A DNA stretch of 61,144 nt from Gnetum montanum (Eukaryota; Streptophyta; Gnetopsida; Gnetales; Gnetaceae): the NCBI GenBank assembly GCA_015680685.1, contig MNCI01029060.1:8710-69853 (forward strand), read 5' to 3'. Of the stretch, positions 11,262 to 23,590 are shown one piece after another; the first letter of the stretch is position 1; each line of letters starts with the position of its first letter. The notes under the pieces were generated by a model that was not told the DNA's origin, made no database searches, and worked only from the letters and a program-made list of their open reading frames with translations. Position numbers and translations under genes: made by a program.

Positions 11262-11901
11262 CAAGTATTACATGCATGCTCGAAGTGGTTGTGCTTGTGT
11301 AATTTAACGATTTGCCTCATTGATCAAAATGAATTGCTGTGCTAATAACAGAAATGTAAAGTGCATAAAATAAAATAAATGCATAAGAAAATAAAATAAA
11401 AGAAATGCGTAAGAAAATAAATCTCAAGTGCTGCAAGGATGAATCAAAGAGCTCATCTTTATTGCCAACACAATGGTGTGCTCAGGTACATCAATGCTTG
11501 AATAAAGATTCATCCACACTTCGACCTCCTATTGTGGGCACTTGGAAATAACTTTCAAACAGACTACAAGAGTTTCACTACTTGACTCCTAAAATACTTT
11601 TCTTCAATTGTATGCCTGGGCACTGTATTTATAAGCTTGGGAGCAACTACTCTAATAATTAGAGTAATCACTCTAATAATTAGAATAACTGCTAAAGTAA
11701 ACGCTAGAGTAGCCACTCTAATAATTAGAATAACTACTAGAGTAACCGCTAGAGTACCCGCTCTAATAATTAGAGTAACTACTAAAGTAACTGCTAGAGT
11801 AACCACTCTAATAATTAGAATAACTACTAGAGTAACCACTCTAATAATTAGAGTAACTTCTTTAATAATTAGAATAACTGCTAGAGTAACCGCTCTCATC
11901 A
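11262..11901 (-). repeat. Element B 3' LTR, second part
   Basis: Continues the LTR interrupted at 2744 and matches 20166-20822. It ends ...cgctctcatca, followed by tacccccacg, i.e. GTGGGGGTA polypurine tract on the minus strand. The TATA box reads tataaatac on the minus strand near 11628-11636. Confidence 0.92.
11638..11890 (-). promoter_or_regulatory. U3 array of TAATAATTA dyads (element B 3' LTR)
   Basis: Seven copies of a taataatta core, usually within ctctaataattagag or ctctaataattagaa, alternate with actRaagtaac/gctagagtaac spacers. The core is nearly palindromic and resembles AT-rich homeodomain-type binding sites. It lies just upstream of the LTR TATA box. Open frames across it are artefacts of the repeat. 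Confidence 0.7.
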
Positions 11902-13429
11902 TACCCCCACGATTGAATGAAAACTCATCCTTGAGTATAGAAGAAAAAAAATAAGTTTTTTACAAAATATTGGGAAGGTATGGGATTATTAACTAACTGA
12001 CAACTGACGATGGAATGGGATGACAGACTCAACATGCCCAGTGAACGGATTAATAAGCATATTACAACATTAGTGTTCATAACCATTGTGGTGAACACTC
12101 GTACATAAATGACATCCAAGCCTTTATTTGGCAGCTTGTAGAGAAAGAAAGAGAAAGAAAATGAAGTGTGTTGCCACCNNNNNNNNNNNNNNNNNNNNNN
12201 NNNNNNNNNNNNNNNNNNNNNNNNNNNNNNNNNNNNNNNNNNNNNNNNNNNNNNNNNNNNNNNNNNNNNNNNNNNNNNNNNNNNNNNNNNNNNNNNNNNN
12301 NNNNNNNNNNNNNNNNNNNNNNNNNNNNNNNNNNNNNNNNNNNNNNNNNNNNNNNNNNNNNNNNNNNNNNNNNNNNNNNNNNNNNNNNNNNNNNNNNNNN
12401 NNNNNNNNNNNNNNNNNNNNNNNNNNNNNNNNNNNNNNNNNNNNNNNNNNNNNNNNNNNNNNNNNNNNNNNNNNNNNNNNNNNNNNNNNNNNNNNNNAAA
12501 GATGGAGAGGAGAGAATGGAATGGAATCCCAAGAACAAGGTTGTGTAAAGCCCCTTGTGTATTTCATGGTTAAAATGACTAAGTAGAACTTCATCCCAAA
12601 TCCAGACTCAAACAAACCACATTCAGTGACCTCGCATCAATACACATGGCCAATCCATCCTCTTGAAGTAACAAGAATGCCTTCACAAAGAGTGACCACC
12701 ATCCCGAGGAGAGCGAGATGGAGAAGCAGTAAGTGAGAAAGGACCTTAGTTAGAGGGAACCTTCAGGCAAGGGTAACATGTCTTTCTAGTTTCATAACTA
12801 GTGCTTGTAGCCCATATTCCTTTATTATGTCTAAGGGGTGTGCTTTGAATTCTCACTTTTCTCCTTTCTTTTTTTTGATGTTTATGTGTGAGAACCACAC
12901 CATGCAAAGACTTATTTTTATTCACTCAACTTCCTGATATTTGAACAATGTTAGAATGGTGGAAAACCCAAGAAAAAGCATCAAAGTACCCAAGAGAATG
13001 GCTAGCACCAATGCATCGAATCCCCTTGAAGGCACACCCTTTTCATGCTTTGAGTCTTTCCTTGGTTTGAAAAATACCCAGCCACCAATTCATTAACAAG
13101 TTTACTTAGAAAAAGGGGACTGTACAGTTGCAAGCCAAAGGAGACCATAGAGTTGTATGGATGAGTGGATGGCATGAACTCATTGCTTGTTTTACCAAAA
13201 GAACCATACCTTAATATCAACATCATAATTCAAAGGTAAAAACCAAACATTAGCAATCAATATGATATAATGTAATCCACCATCATAAGCACTTATTGGA
13301 TGATGAATAAAGGTAAATCAAGCAAACAAAGAAATAGTAAAAACATGAACAATGGTGTAAAACAAAAAGAAGAAAAGTTGGAAAAATGTGTAAAAAAAAA
13401 ATTCAAAAAGAACTGAGGGCCTAAAATGG
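11902..13429 (-). other. Element B 3' untranslated region with sequence gap
   Basis: Follows integrase on the minus strand. No envelope-like ORF is visible. The stretch 12615-13080 resembles 29930-30330 of element C (shared phrases include caccatgcaaagac and gaggaccttagttagag). 12179-12497 is an N gap of 319 bases, so part of the content is unknown. The polypurine tract borders the LTR at 11902. Confidence 0.6.
12179..12497. other. Assembly gap (Ns)
   Basis: 319 consecutive Ns inside the untranslated 3' part of element B. Open frames spanning it are meaningless. Confidence 0.99.
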
Positions 13430-14700
13430 TTAGCATAGGTGGCCATCTCCCCCACGACTGAGTTGGAAGGAGGAGATCCGAAATAGTGAGCAAGGTTGTC
13501 CATCAATAGAGGTAGCATGTATATTGGCTATCCTAAGCTCATGGAAAGGTTTGGTTTGTTGTACGTTGACCAACAGTTTCTTGTGTGGGCTATCGGGTTT
13601 GTATATTTTCATGGCCCTTGAAGGAAAAGTTGCATAAATAATATAAGGTCCTTCCCACAGTGTTTGAAATTTAGTGCACTATGGCACATGTGTGGGATTC
13701 CAGTAAAGAACCTTATCTCCATGTTGATATTTAACTTTCCTAATCCTTAGGTCATGACGTTGTTTATTAAATGCGTTGTGCAACTCATTAGATGACAGGG
13801 CAGCTAGTCAATTTTCATCTAGCAAGTTAAGGGTTACTAACCGTTGTTTCTATGCTAGATCAAGGTTAAGGTTGAGGTCACATGCCATGGATAGTGTACG
13901 GAGCTTAGTTTGAATGGGAAGCATTGGTAATTTACTGTACACTAACTCATAGGAAAAGTAGCCTGTAGGGAGTTTCCATGTGGAGCGGTATGCCTAAAGA
14001 CCATCATTCAATTTAGTGCTCTAGTCTTCCCTAAACTTGCTAATTGTTCTTGTCAATATCTTCATAATCTCCCTGTTGGTGACTTTTGCTTGACCATTCG
14101 CTCAATTTATGCTCAACCCCTAATTGTTGCAATAATTTCCAAAAAGTTTCACCTGTGAAGTGGGTACCATTGTCTGAAATAAGTGCACGAGGGACACCAA
14201 ACTTGTTTATGATTTGTTGTTGAAAAAATCATGCAGCTGTAGATGATGTACAATCTTTAATAGCAGCTACTTTGGCCCATTTTTTTAGGTAATCAATGGC
14301 AACAATAATATAATTTTTTTCCATTGGACATTGGTGTAATCAGCCCCATAAAATCAATTTTTCAAATGTTGAAGGGTTCTAACAATTGAATTCATTGTTG
14401 TAGACCCTCCATTCTAGTAGTCATTCCCCCATCACATTGAAAGCACTCACAATATTGGATGAAATGATGGGCATTCCAAAATAATGTAGGCCAATAATAT
14501 CCTACAAGCAGGATCTTGATGGTCGTTCGTCTCCTAGCATAATGACCCCCACAAGGACCATCTTGGAGAACTCACAGTTGATCTATATCAGGAACACACC
14601 ATTGAAACAAGCCATCACGACACACTTTGTAAAGTTTCCCATTACTCTCCATAAAGTACTTGGCTCGGTGAAGAAACTATTTTTTCTTCTTAAGGTTTAA
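13430..14700 (-). pseudogene. Element B integrase
   Basis: Decayed integrase of a Ty3/gypsy element, the enzyme that inserts the cDNA into the host genome. Reading the minus strand from about 14650 downward shows the zinc-binding HHCC region (a G-G-H-Y segment, then a YWPTLFWNAHHFIQYC segment), then core-domain phrases in changing frames, and a C-terminal piece at 13612-13430. Many stops and frameshifts exclude function. It follows RNase H as expected for gypsy. No chromodomain is seen. Confidence 0.8.
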
Positions 14701-14856
14701 CTCTTATGGTGTTTGTTGGGTGATGAGATAGGTAAGAATGCCACTATACCAGTTTGTCTCCATGGGTGATTAATTATTCACTACACCAGAAAAGAGGAAT
14801 TCATCAAGAAAATAATTAGAAATTGGATACTCATCCTCTTTGTTGTCCCATCGCAA

Positions 14857-15329
14857 CTAAGATAAATGATTAGCAACTTTGTTCTCAGTGCCTTTACGAT
14901 CGATCATTGTAAAATTGAACTCTTGTAAGATTACAAGCCATAGTATAATACAAGGGCTTACCATTGGCCTATTCATGAAGAACCATATTACACTATGATT
15001 TGTATGTATATATACTTTATATCCCAATACATAGTGTCTAAAATTTTCTAGTGCAAACACTATAGCCATTAATTCTTTCTCTGTGGTAGTGTAGTTAAGT
15101 TGTGCACCAGCGATACTTCTACTTGCACAGTGGATGTAATAAGGACACTTTTGGTCATCTAACTATGTATGTATGGATCCTAAAGCATAGTTGGACATGT
15201 CAGTCATGATATGGAATGGTTTGGACTAGTCAAGAGCTTGTAGAATGGGTGTTTCTACTAGCTTCTATTTCAAAGTTTGGAAAGCTAATTTGCATTCCCT
15301 AGTCCACTCGAAAGGTACATCCTTTTTCG
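14857..15329 (-). pseudogene. Element B RNase H
   Basis: Degrades the RNA strand of the RNA-DNA hybrid during reverse transcription. The clearest open part (15069-14857) reads MAIVFALENFRHYVLGYKVY, then a H-T-N-H-S stretch and ends in the NKVANHLS type of tail characteristic of gypsy RNase H. Upstream sequence to 15329 links it to RT. The frame is interrupted. Confidence 0.82.
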
Positions 15330-16468
15330 TTAATTCCACCAATGGTTTGACAATCTTTGAAAGTTCTTAATAAATCTTCCATAGTAGCCAGTATGTCCAA
15401 GGAATGACTGAATATCTTTGACAGTTTTCGGTTGATGGGTGATTCCTTGGATAATTTTGATTTTCTCGGAGTCTACCTCTATCCTTGTGTGTGAGATTTT
15501 GTGCCCTAGTACTACACCTTCTTGGACCATCAAATGGATTTTCTACCAGTTGAGCCTCAATTTGGTTTCTACACATTTTTTTAACACTTGCTCCAACTGG
15601 TCCAAGGCTTGATCAAAGTTTGCTCCATAAGTGGAGAAGTCGTCCATAAAGACCTCCACGCCATTCCCTATCTGTTGTTGGAATATGCTTAGAACTAGTC
15701 GTTGAAATGTTGCAAGGGCATTGCATAAGCCAAACAACATCGGTTTGTGTGCAATTGTTTCCCAAGGACTAGTGAACATAGTCTTGGCTTGGTCTTCTAG
15801 GGCTATTTATATTTGGTTATATCCACTATATCCATCCAGAAAACTGTAATAGCGATGCCCTGCAATGGTGTCTAAGAATTGGTCGACAAATGGCAATGGA
15901 AAGTGATCTTTGAATGTTGCCATATTTAGCAGCCTGAAATCCATGCACACCCTCCATTTGCCTCCCTTTTAGGCACAATAACTAAGGGGCTAACCCATTT
16001 GCTATTACCAATGGGGGATATGAACCCAGCCTTGAGAAGCTGTTCGATTTCTTCCTTAACTACTTGCTTCAGCTTTGGGTTCAAATGCCTCTATGATTGT
16101 CTTCGAGGCTTCATGGAGGGGTTAGTGTAAATTCTATGTTGGCATATCCTAGAATCTATTCCAGTTAATTTGGGATATGACCAAGTGAAGGCTTCTGACC
16201 ATTTATTTATTACCTTCAATAGTTCTTCTTTCTATTGAGGAGCAAGCTTAGTGTTGATAATTATCGATTTTCTGTTTTTAAGGAATGTGTATTCCATACC
16301 GGTGGGCAATGATTTTAGCTCAAGGGGCTGCTGATTAAATTTCTTAGGGATTTCCAACTTCTCCCAGTTGATATTTTCAAGCTTAAGACTTGGAAGTTGG
16401 CAGTGGACTTGCTCTAATGCATCTATGCTATCGATGTAAGCATAATTCAAACCCTCAGTTGGTTCCAT
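15330..16468 (-). pseudogene. Element B reverse transcriptase
   Basis: Gypsy reverse transcriptase in several broken frames. 16468-16232 is the linker before RT (PLELKSLP segment). 15779-15543 holds the palm with LFGLCNALATFQR and the catalytic FMDD at 15639-15650. 15533-15330 gives VQEGVVLGHKIS and QSFLGHTGYYGRFI. These phrases are typical of the Athila lineage. The catalytic Asp pair is intact, but stops and frameshifts elsewhere make it a pseudogene. Confidence 0.88.
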
Positions 16469-16929
16469 GCATATGAGTGAACTGCTTTCTTGATCAGTTG
16501 TTAGCCACTGGGTGTCTTCCTATCATGTGGTTGTTGCATACAGGCATCTTTGTATGTTAATCACTTGTGCACACTGATTGCATGCAGGCAATGCTAAACT
16601 TTGCACCAAACATGACCTCTGCACACAATTACACCCTTTGTCACTGTATGCGATGCATAGAACTTTCTTCTTCTAAATCTTTTTGAATGTATTTTCCTTT
16701 GATATTTCTAGGGAAAGATCATGGATTCCTAGGCATGTGTTGATGGTGCTTAGCCATGCTCTTCCCATTATGATTGGTAAGTCTCCTTTATCATTATTTA
16801 CCTAAATCACTAAGAAGTCAGTTGGGTACAACCATCCACAAATAGTGGTAACAATGTCTTCCACCAGTCCCAATGGGACAATGATGGACTAGTCGGCCAA
16901 CTCTAGATGGATGTTGCTCTTTTTTAATG

Positions 16930-17212
16930 GAGGCAGGTTCTAGGCCTTGTACATTTCTTGAGAAATCAAGTTGACACCGGAACCTGAATCCAAAAAAGCC
17001 TTACATGGCACATTTCCAACGATTTGTAAGTATATCAGAGGACTCCCAGGATCAAAAAATTTCCTAGGAAGGTGGCCAACTTTGATCCAATCAGTGATAG
17101 CATTTGTTAGCATGACTATATGCATTGAGTGCGGTGATTGGGTTGAAGGGGGCTTCAAAGTTTTGATTGATACTAAGGCATTTAAGGAATCAGCGGCTTG
17201 TGATTGCAAGGG
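16930..17212 (-). pseudogene. Element B aspartic protease
   Basis: Retropepsin-type protease domain that would process Gag-Pol. The catalytic motif is FLDSGSGVNLIS, with DSG encoded at 16979-16990. It is preceded by ITDWIKVGHLP, which is also present in element G immediately before its DSG motif. About 89 codons are open here; the neighbouring frames are broken. Confidence 0.85.
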
Positions 17213-17299
17213 CTTGGTTGGACTATTGGTTCTAAAGAAAGGTCTTTTCTTTATGTGGTTGTTGGAACCAACAGTAGGTTGAGAGTTAATAGCCCTCGT

Positions 17300-19645
17300 G
17301 GCATTCCGTTGCTACAGCTAGGTAGGGATTTCACCTTGCATCTCCGGAGTAGGTGGTAGTGGAGCTATTGGTGCAAGAGATGCGGTTGGATGAGAAGGAT
17401 GATATACTTGCAGAATATCACCTCTAGAAGAGGGAGTCCCATAATACTCGCGAGCTTGGTAATGAGGTTGAGGAGTAACATGACCAGTAGAGTCATGTGG
17501 GGAGATTGGCTGCTGCACATAATATCCATACAGGTCAGGTTGCCAGTAAGGATGCTATTTCCTTGGTGGTGGCATTCCCCATGATTGTGGGTGCTGCCAC
17601 TATTGATATTTCTTAATTGGTTGTGGTGGAGTTCCACTGGGATAATATGTTAAGGGTTGGTGGAACTGCCTTGGGTTACCTTGAGGATAAGGTAACCTTT
17701 GGGGTGTTTGCCTTTTGTGTAATCGTGGGTTGAGTGTATACACCCTAGCCTCCTATAGATGTGAGATTATAAGGCAACATCCCTTAGGATGGTCATATTG
17801 ACATATCTCACATCCACTATCATTATCTATTTCCAAATCCACAACCTCTTTAATGATAGGAACTTTGCCCTTACCCTTTCTACATGCATGTTTAGCCTCT
17901 TTCTTTTTTCTTTTCTCACTACCTTACTCTTTAGACTCCTCTACTATTTTAAGAATAGTTTGAAATCTATTGTCTAGGGAATCCCACATTTGATCTACCT
18001 TTACTAATACTTTTTATGTTAACTTTTGGGTAGGAAAATTTTTCCTATTCACCATCTCTTCAAGTGGTGACTCTTCTTCATCCTCACAAAATTTTACTCC
18101 CCTCTTCCAGAAGGAAGGATCTTGGTTATACTCTTCTGCACTTTCTCTCTTCTGTAGCTCACCTTCTTCATTAGCAACTTACTCCAATAGTCTTTGAATT
18201 TGATGGGACCTAAGCTCAAATAGTCTTCCTTGGGCATAAGTCCCAAGGGTTCTTCTCGTTTCATGCCTAAGCCCATCCATGAGATGGCGCAGTTGATCCC
18301 TATATGAATAACCATGGCCAGGACAATGGTGTAACTGTGCATAATATCGGCCCATGGTAGCATCCAAGGATTCATGTCCTCCTTGTTTCCAGCCTTGAAT
18401 TTTCTTTCGCAAGTTAGACACTCAGGAGTACATTTGGTACTTGTCATTAAATAGTTCTAACATAGTACTTCACCTAAGAATGGATTCCAATTCTAAAGAC
18501 TGGTACAAGATTTTTGCTTCTTTAACTAGCATTCATGGAAACAACTTAAGTTTTTGACATTTGTTCTCTATATTTTATAAGGCACACGCATCATGGAATG
18601 CTCGTAAGTGATTCTGAGGATCAACGTTGTATCCCCCGTCAAATCATGGGATATTGTTCATATCTAATCTCTTGATCCTACTATCTTTCTGGTGCCTTGT
18701 TGGAATTCTAACTGCCTCAGTTATGTCCAACATACTTCAAGTAGCGAGTAGGGGTTCATCATGATTGTCTCATCCATGGCGTCTATGATGCCTATGTTGT
18801 TCCCTACTCTTCCTTCTTCTATGTCGTGACTCTCTAGAGTGCCCTCATCCCCTTTCTTGGTTGTTTCGTCTATGAATTTCACTTTACCTACCTTTATTCC
18901 CATGGTATTTCTCTTTATGACCATGTATGGATTTTGAAGGAGAGGGTGAAGGAGATGATGAAGGTGAATAAGAAGAAGAACTATCACCATGACGGTGTCT
19001 ACTACCTTCTCTTCTGCAGTCTCGGCTCCGATCACGATTGCGATTAGAATGTCCACCTTTATCATGAGTTTGTGTCCCTTTTTTGAACCCTTTGTGCCCA
19101 TGGGTATCAAAACCTGGGTTATGAATAATGGAATGAAGGTTCTGATACACAACCCCTTGGCCAAAGTTAAGGGGAGGAACATCGTTTTGTGTGCAACTGC
19201 CTGAGGTAGGTTCACCATCCTCATTTTTGCTTAAGACATGTGGGGCATCCTGGGACCACTTATCCTTCAAAGACTTATGATGTCTCTCTTGTTCCAAGTC
19301 CCTTTGATGTTGTGCCTCTGTGGGATGGTATTCTCTCAAGTCATGGTCTTGCACAACATATTCTGCATGTAAGTGTGACATGCCAATTCGTGTGAGAGCA
19401 CGAAGAAGCATGCTCAGGACTAAACGATCGACAGGTAACACTATGTTACCTTCTAAGTCTCGCCAATGCAGTTGTTCATCTTGATGGAGGATAAAGGTGA
19501 AGTCTAGTATATACTCATTGGGATGAATATATGCCACTCGAACTTGTTGAGGGATTAGTGGATCAACGTCATGTGTATTATGCTTCCGACTGTTTTCTAT
19601 TTCAGACCTAGCCAGTGAGGCGCTTTCATACGAAGAAGGAGACAT
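17300..19645 (-). pseudogene. Element B gag
   Basis: Decayed Gag polyprotein. The ATG near 19642 starts MSPSSYES. The N-terminal region includes IHPNEYILDFTFILHQDEQL and WRDLEGNIVLP, matching element G residues 40-75. It is followed by a charged His/Arg/Ser-rich region (about 19120-18890), the capsid domain (18600-18094: RKKIQGWKQGG, LGTYAQGRLFELRSH), a short zinc-knuckle-like CEICQYDHPKGCC near 17775-17815, and a Pro/Gln-rich tail (17637-17318). Several frameshifts and stops interrupt it. Confidence 0.87.
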
Positions 19646-19763
19646 ACTTATCTGTTTAGTGTGTAATGTATTCTTGTTTATTATTTTCTCAACCAACCCT
19701 AAGGATTCGTTCCAACGATGTGCATGATTTCCTATGTTCTAGTTAGCACACAAACAACTAAGT

Positions 19764-19781
19764 CCTCAGCAACAGTGCCAA
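19764..19781 (-). other. Element B primer-binding site (degraded tRNA-Asp)
   Basis: Minus strand reads TTGGCACTGTTGCTGAGG next to the LTR end, a mutated form of the tRNA-Asp site intact in element G. Confidence 0.85.
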
Positions 19782-20822
19782 TGATGAGTGGTGAGGTACC
19801 CCTACGCTCAACCATACGAATACGAGCGTTTCATGCACAATCCCATCGAATTCCAAGAACTAAGTGCTTATACACCCTTGTGGAACAAGGACAGGTTGGT
19901 TGATCGTTGTCTTCCCAAGCTTACCTATATGTCACAATTGTATGGTTAAGTGAGCTTGAGGCATATGATTTTTATAGCTTTTATGTTTTTATGTCTTGCG
20001 CTAGTAGGGAAGGAGAGAGGTAACTAAGTGACTAATTTAACTTAACTACTCATTAACTAAGTTTTAACTAATCCTAACACCAACATCTATTCCCACTTGT
20101 CGTACACATCCAGAACCAATGCAACACTGCTAGGATTACCAAATGCTAATTGTTACTAGGTTACCAAGTATTACACGCATGCTTGAAGCGGTCATGTTTG
20201 TGTAATTTAATTATTTTCTTAATTAATCAAAATGAATTTTTGTGGTAACAATAGAAATGTAAAGTGCATAAAATAAAATAAATACATAAGAAAATAAAAT
20301 AAAAGAAATGCGTAAGAAAACAAAGCTCAAGTGTTGTAAGGATGAATTAAAGAGCTCATCTTTATTGCCAACACAATGGTGTGCTCAGGTACATCAATGC
20401 TTGAATAAAGATTCATGCACACTTCGACCTCCTGCTATAGGCACTTGGAAAATACTCTAACTTTCAAACAAAATACAAGAGTTTCGCTACTCGACTCCTA
20501 AAAGACTTCTCTCCAATTGTGCGCCCGGGCACTGTATTTATAAGCTTGGAAGCAACTACTCTAATAATTAGAATAACTGCTCTAATAATTAGAATAACTA
20601 CTAAAGTAACCGCTAGAGTAACCACTCTAATAATTAGAATAACTACTAGAGTAACCGCTCTAATAATTAGAGTAACTGCTAAAGTAACCGATAGAGTAAC
20701 CACTCTAATAATTAGAATAACTACTAGAGTAAACGCTAGAGTAACCACTCTAATAATTAGAGTAATTGCTCTAATAATTAGAATAGCTATTACAGTAACC
20801 GCTAGAGTAATTGCTCTCATCA
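19782..20822 (-). repeat. Element B 5' LTR
   Basis: Uninterrupted LTR, 1041 bases, TGATGAG...CTCATCA on the plus strand. It matches 2362-2744 plus 11262-11901. It contains aataaag (minus strand) near 20363, a TATA box tataaatac near 20534-20542, and the TAATAATTA dyad array at 20558-20815. Confidence 0.93.
20558..20815 (-). promoter_or_regulatory. U3 array of TAATAATTA dyads (element B 5' LTR)
   Basis: Seven taataatta cores in the same alternating pattern as 11638-11890, but with some units added or lost relative to that copy. It lies directly upstream of the LTR TATA box on the minus strand. Confidence 0.7.
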
Positions 20823-23025
20823 ACTAGAAAAAAAATTAAATCCAATGGAGAAATATCAAATCCAGTTGTAACTAAGTTAATAATTGATTTAGTAGTAAAA
20901 TAGTCAACTCAGGCTTGTATGTGATGCCCTTTATATTTATACCTATAAGAATCAGAGAAAAAATAAGACTATAGGATTTCCATATTCTTATAGAAGGATT
21001 GGCAGATAACTTTAAAAGTCTCTTGAATCGAATGATGAATCCCATTTCAAAAAACTTTATAGTGTACATAACTTGGTGAATACCAACTTAAAGTGCTATA
21101 TTTTACTTCAAAAGTGACTAAATTTGAAAGTTTACAATTTACTATTTTTGAACATAGTCATGAAAAAATTTAACATATTAAGACATGATTTTGACAAAAT
21201 GTCGAATCTATTTAATAGGTTTGCTTCGCAATCTTCATTACTATGTATTATGAAATTACATCCTAGAATACATCCTTGTAAACATAAACAGAAAGCTAGG
21301 ATTGTATTTTAAATCAAGTAATCAAAAGTCCCAGTAATTGATCAAGATGATAAAACTAGATAATGGATGAAAATAGAACTTAATTTCCATGTCTTGATAA
21401 AAGCTAGGATTTTACCCAAAGCTAAAAAGTCATAATTATATATGATTTGGAAAATCATATTTTAATTTATGTAGAATTAGGTTCTAAAACCAATTCCATT
21501 GAATCCAAATAGGGGGTAATTTATTATTTACATGTAAATCTTAAAGTTAATGGACATTTACTTAAATGTTTTACTTGTAAATAGGTATGCTAAAAAGACG
21601 CAAATACTACATGCTATATAAAAGCATATCATTGGTAGGTTAAAAAATCCATTTCTAAAAACAAAATATTTGATATATCAAATTACCCTATTGGCAAACA
21701 CATAAATTAAGGTAATAAACCTTGAGCGAACCTATAACCATGGCATATTAAAACATAGGTGAGTTGGTCAAATTTTCATAATTAAATAATAGCCAACCAC
21801 AAACCCCTTCATACCTATATATTAGCCTTTAGGCAAAAATTCGTCTATATTATTTTCCTTGATAAGGATGTTGCTTAGAAACAAAAAATCATAAAAGTAT
21901 CTTATAAAAGAAACTAAAATTTTAAAAAAACTTTCACAAAACAACAATACAACAATGTTCTACAAATACATCTAGAAAGGTAATTCATTATGATAGAGAA
22001 GAGAGTAGGGAAAGGTATGACATCAAGCAATGGTAAGGATTCAACATAGTATGACACGAAATCCATATTATAATGCATCCCACTAGTGGACAGTTTCATT
22101 GGAAAGTCTTCTCAATGTCTCACATTTGTAAACATTCTTTAGGATCATAGATGGTTCAAGGTGAAAAACTTTGCTTGATGAGGGCATCACCTTAGCTTCT
22201 TGAGGTATTTGTCATTATCAATGTGTTCTACAATTCCTTAGGAATGTGTGGTGTCAATTTGCAGCCAATCAGGTGTGTTTTGAGGTGTTTTTTAAGTTTG
22301 GACTAGCAACTATAGGTTTTTACTAGTCACAATTAGGCATAGCTAGGACTAAGAAAAGAATATGAGTCGTAATTACTTGGAATAAATAATGTAAGCTTGT
22401 GTGAATCACAGTCATCCACAATTACTTTAGAAGGTAAATTTTGTATTTATTTCTTTCATAGTGTGAGCTAATATGATTCGTAGTTAGTCATAACTTAAGA
22501 GAACAACTCATGCAAGTTGTAGTTCCTCATAGATGATTTAGTGACATTTCCTCATGTACTAATGAGAGTTGATGTGGATCACAACTAAATTAAACTATGA
22601 GAAGGTTTGAGTTTCAACTCCTTATATTCTATGAAAAAGTAAATTTTTTGAATTCTAATCATTTTTTGAAAACGACCAATGATTACCTACAAGGTTATAA
22701 AGCCAAGGAAGATCTTAATTATATGCATCATAAGCTAAGGCCTAAATGCTAAGCATTGTGAATGTGTCTAGAGAACTTGTAGAGCAATTATGATTTAGAA
22801 AGTATGAGTAATCTCTTTCGTAGCTTTGTGCTAATTTTGAGTGTGTAACATGTTAGAAGTTGTTGAGTTACTTGTTCATCCTTAAGTGTTATGCTATCTT
22901 TTTCATTTGTACTTCTTTTTCATTGAGTAAGAATAAAGATATCTTTCATTTCCTTGTTTAATTATGTGAGTTTTGGTATTTGAGTGAGCTTGGATTATGA
23001 AACTCAAGGGAGCTCCTCATCATCT
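20823..23025. other. AT-rich, no gene; probable LTR in its right part
   Basis: No coding signature from 20828 to about 22200. The stretch from roughly 22240 to 23022 may be the 5' LTR belonging to the primer site at 23026, since it ends tcatca three bases before it, but I cannot fix its left end. Confidence 0.35.
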
Positions 23026-23037
23026 TGGTATCAAAGC
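23026..23037 (+). other. tRNA-Met-type primer-binding site
   Basis: tggtatcaaagc, one base off the TGGTATCAGAGC site used by many plant LTR retrotransposons, placed just after a possible LTR end (…tcatca at 23022). Confidence 0.6.
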
Positions 23038-23398
23038 ATAATGATTAAAGATAATTTAACTCAAGCAAAATAGTTTTCATCATCATAGCACAAGGATTTG
23101 CTACTCTTAAATTTGTCTTCTTTATAATTTTATATAATTCTTATTCCTTAGTTAGGGGTTTGATAACTCCTATGGTCTAATTGAATGATCAATTTTACTA
23201 GGTGTTGGAAATTCCAATGGTTTTAGATACCCATTTGCCTAGTGTACATAGGGTTTGGTTGAATTATGTACATCTCAATTAGGGTTTGAATATAATTTAT
23301 TAAGTGTTATTTGGTATTCAAAATCTATTTGTAGGTACCTAATCCTTTGAATTTTCTTTGTAAGTATTTGTGAATTTTACCTTTAGATCTTTTTGACC

Positions 23399-23590
23399 AT
23401 GACAAAAAAGAAGAAGATATTTCAAGCTTTAGCTAATGACATAAAAGAGATGAAAATTGCTTTTAAGTATATTGATGACAAACTTAAAAAGCTAAAAGAA
23501 AGAAAATATCAACCTTCATCACCAAGGATATCTAGACATGATGATAACTCAGACTTCTTCAGCAACACATTCATCCATGCTAGATCATAA
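23399..23590 (+). pseudogene. N-terminal gag-like fragment
   Basis: A short frame starting MTKKKKIFQAL, 370 bases after the primer site, rich in Lys and Glu (NDIKEMKIAF, DDKLKKLKERK) and ending at a stop at 23588-23590. Position and composition suggest the start of a gypsy gag. No capsid or zinc knuckle follows, so the element is truncated or decayed beyond recognition. It could equally be chance. Confidence 0.35.

Larger units (their letters stand above)
2362..20822 (-). mobile_element. Element B: Athila-like Ty3/gypsy retrotransposon, nested
   Basis: A full-length but decayed gypsy element reading on the minus strand. Its 5' LTR is 19782-20822. A tRNA-Asp-type primer site, gag, protease, RT, RNase H and integrase follow in gypsy order, then a polypurine tract at about 11902-11909 and the 3' LTR. 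The 3' LTR is split by element A into 2362-2744 and 11262-11901. The Athila assignment rests on the PBS matching tRNA-Asp and on RT wording such as FMDD followed by F-S and a VQEGVVLGHKIS segment. Coding regions have many stops and frameshifts. An N gap lies in the 3' untranslated part. Confidence 0.9.

Noticed and set aside
11564-11954. Open frames of Leu/Ile/Val/Thr/Arg repeats on both strands (also 20464-20827)
   Set aside because: They are translations of the U3 tandem array in element B LTRs; the repetitive sequence lacks stops by composition, on both strands at once.
12077-12615. Long open frames across 12179-12497
   Set aside because: They consist mostly of Ns; no sequence supports them.
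11902-13429. Envelope-like gene after integrase in element B, as in some Athila elements
   Set aside because: No signal peptide, membrane span or long frame in the element's sense; part of the region is an N gap, so absence is not proven.
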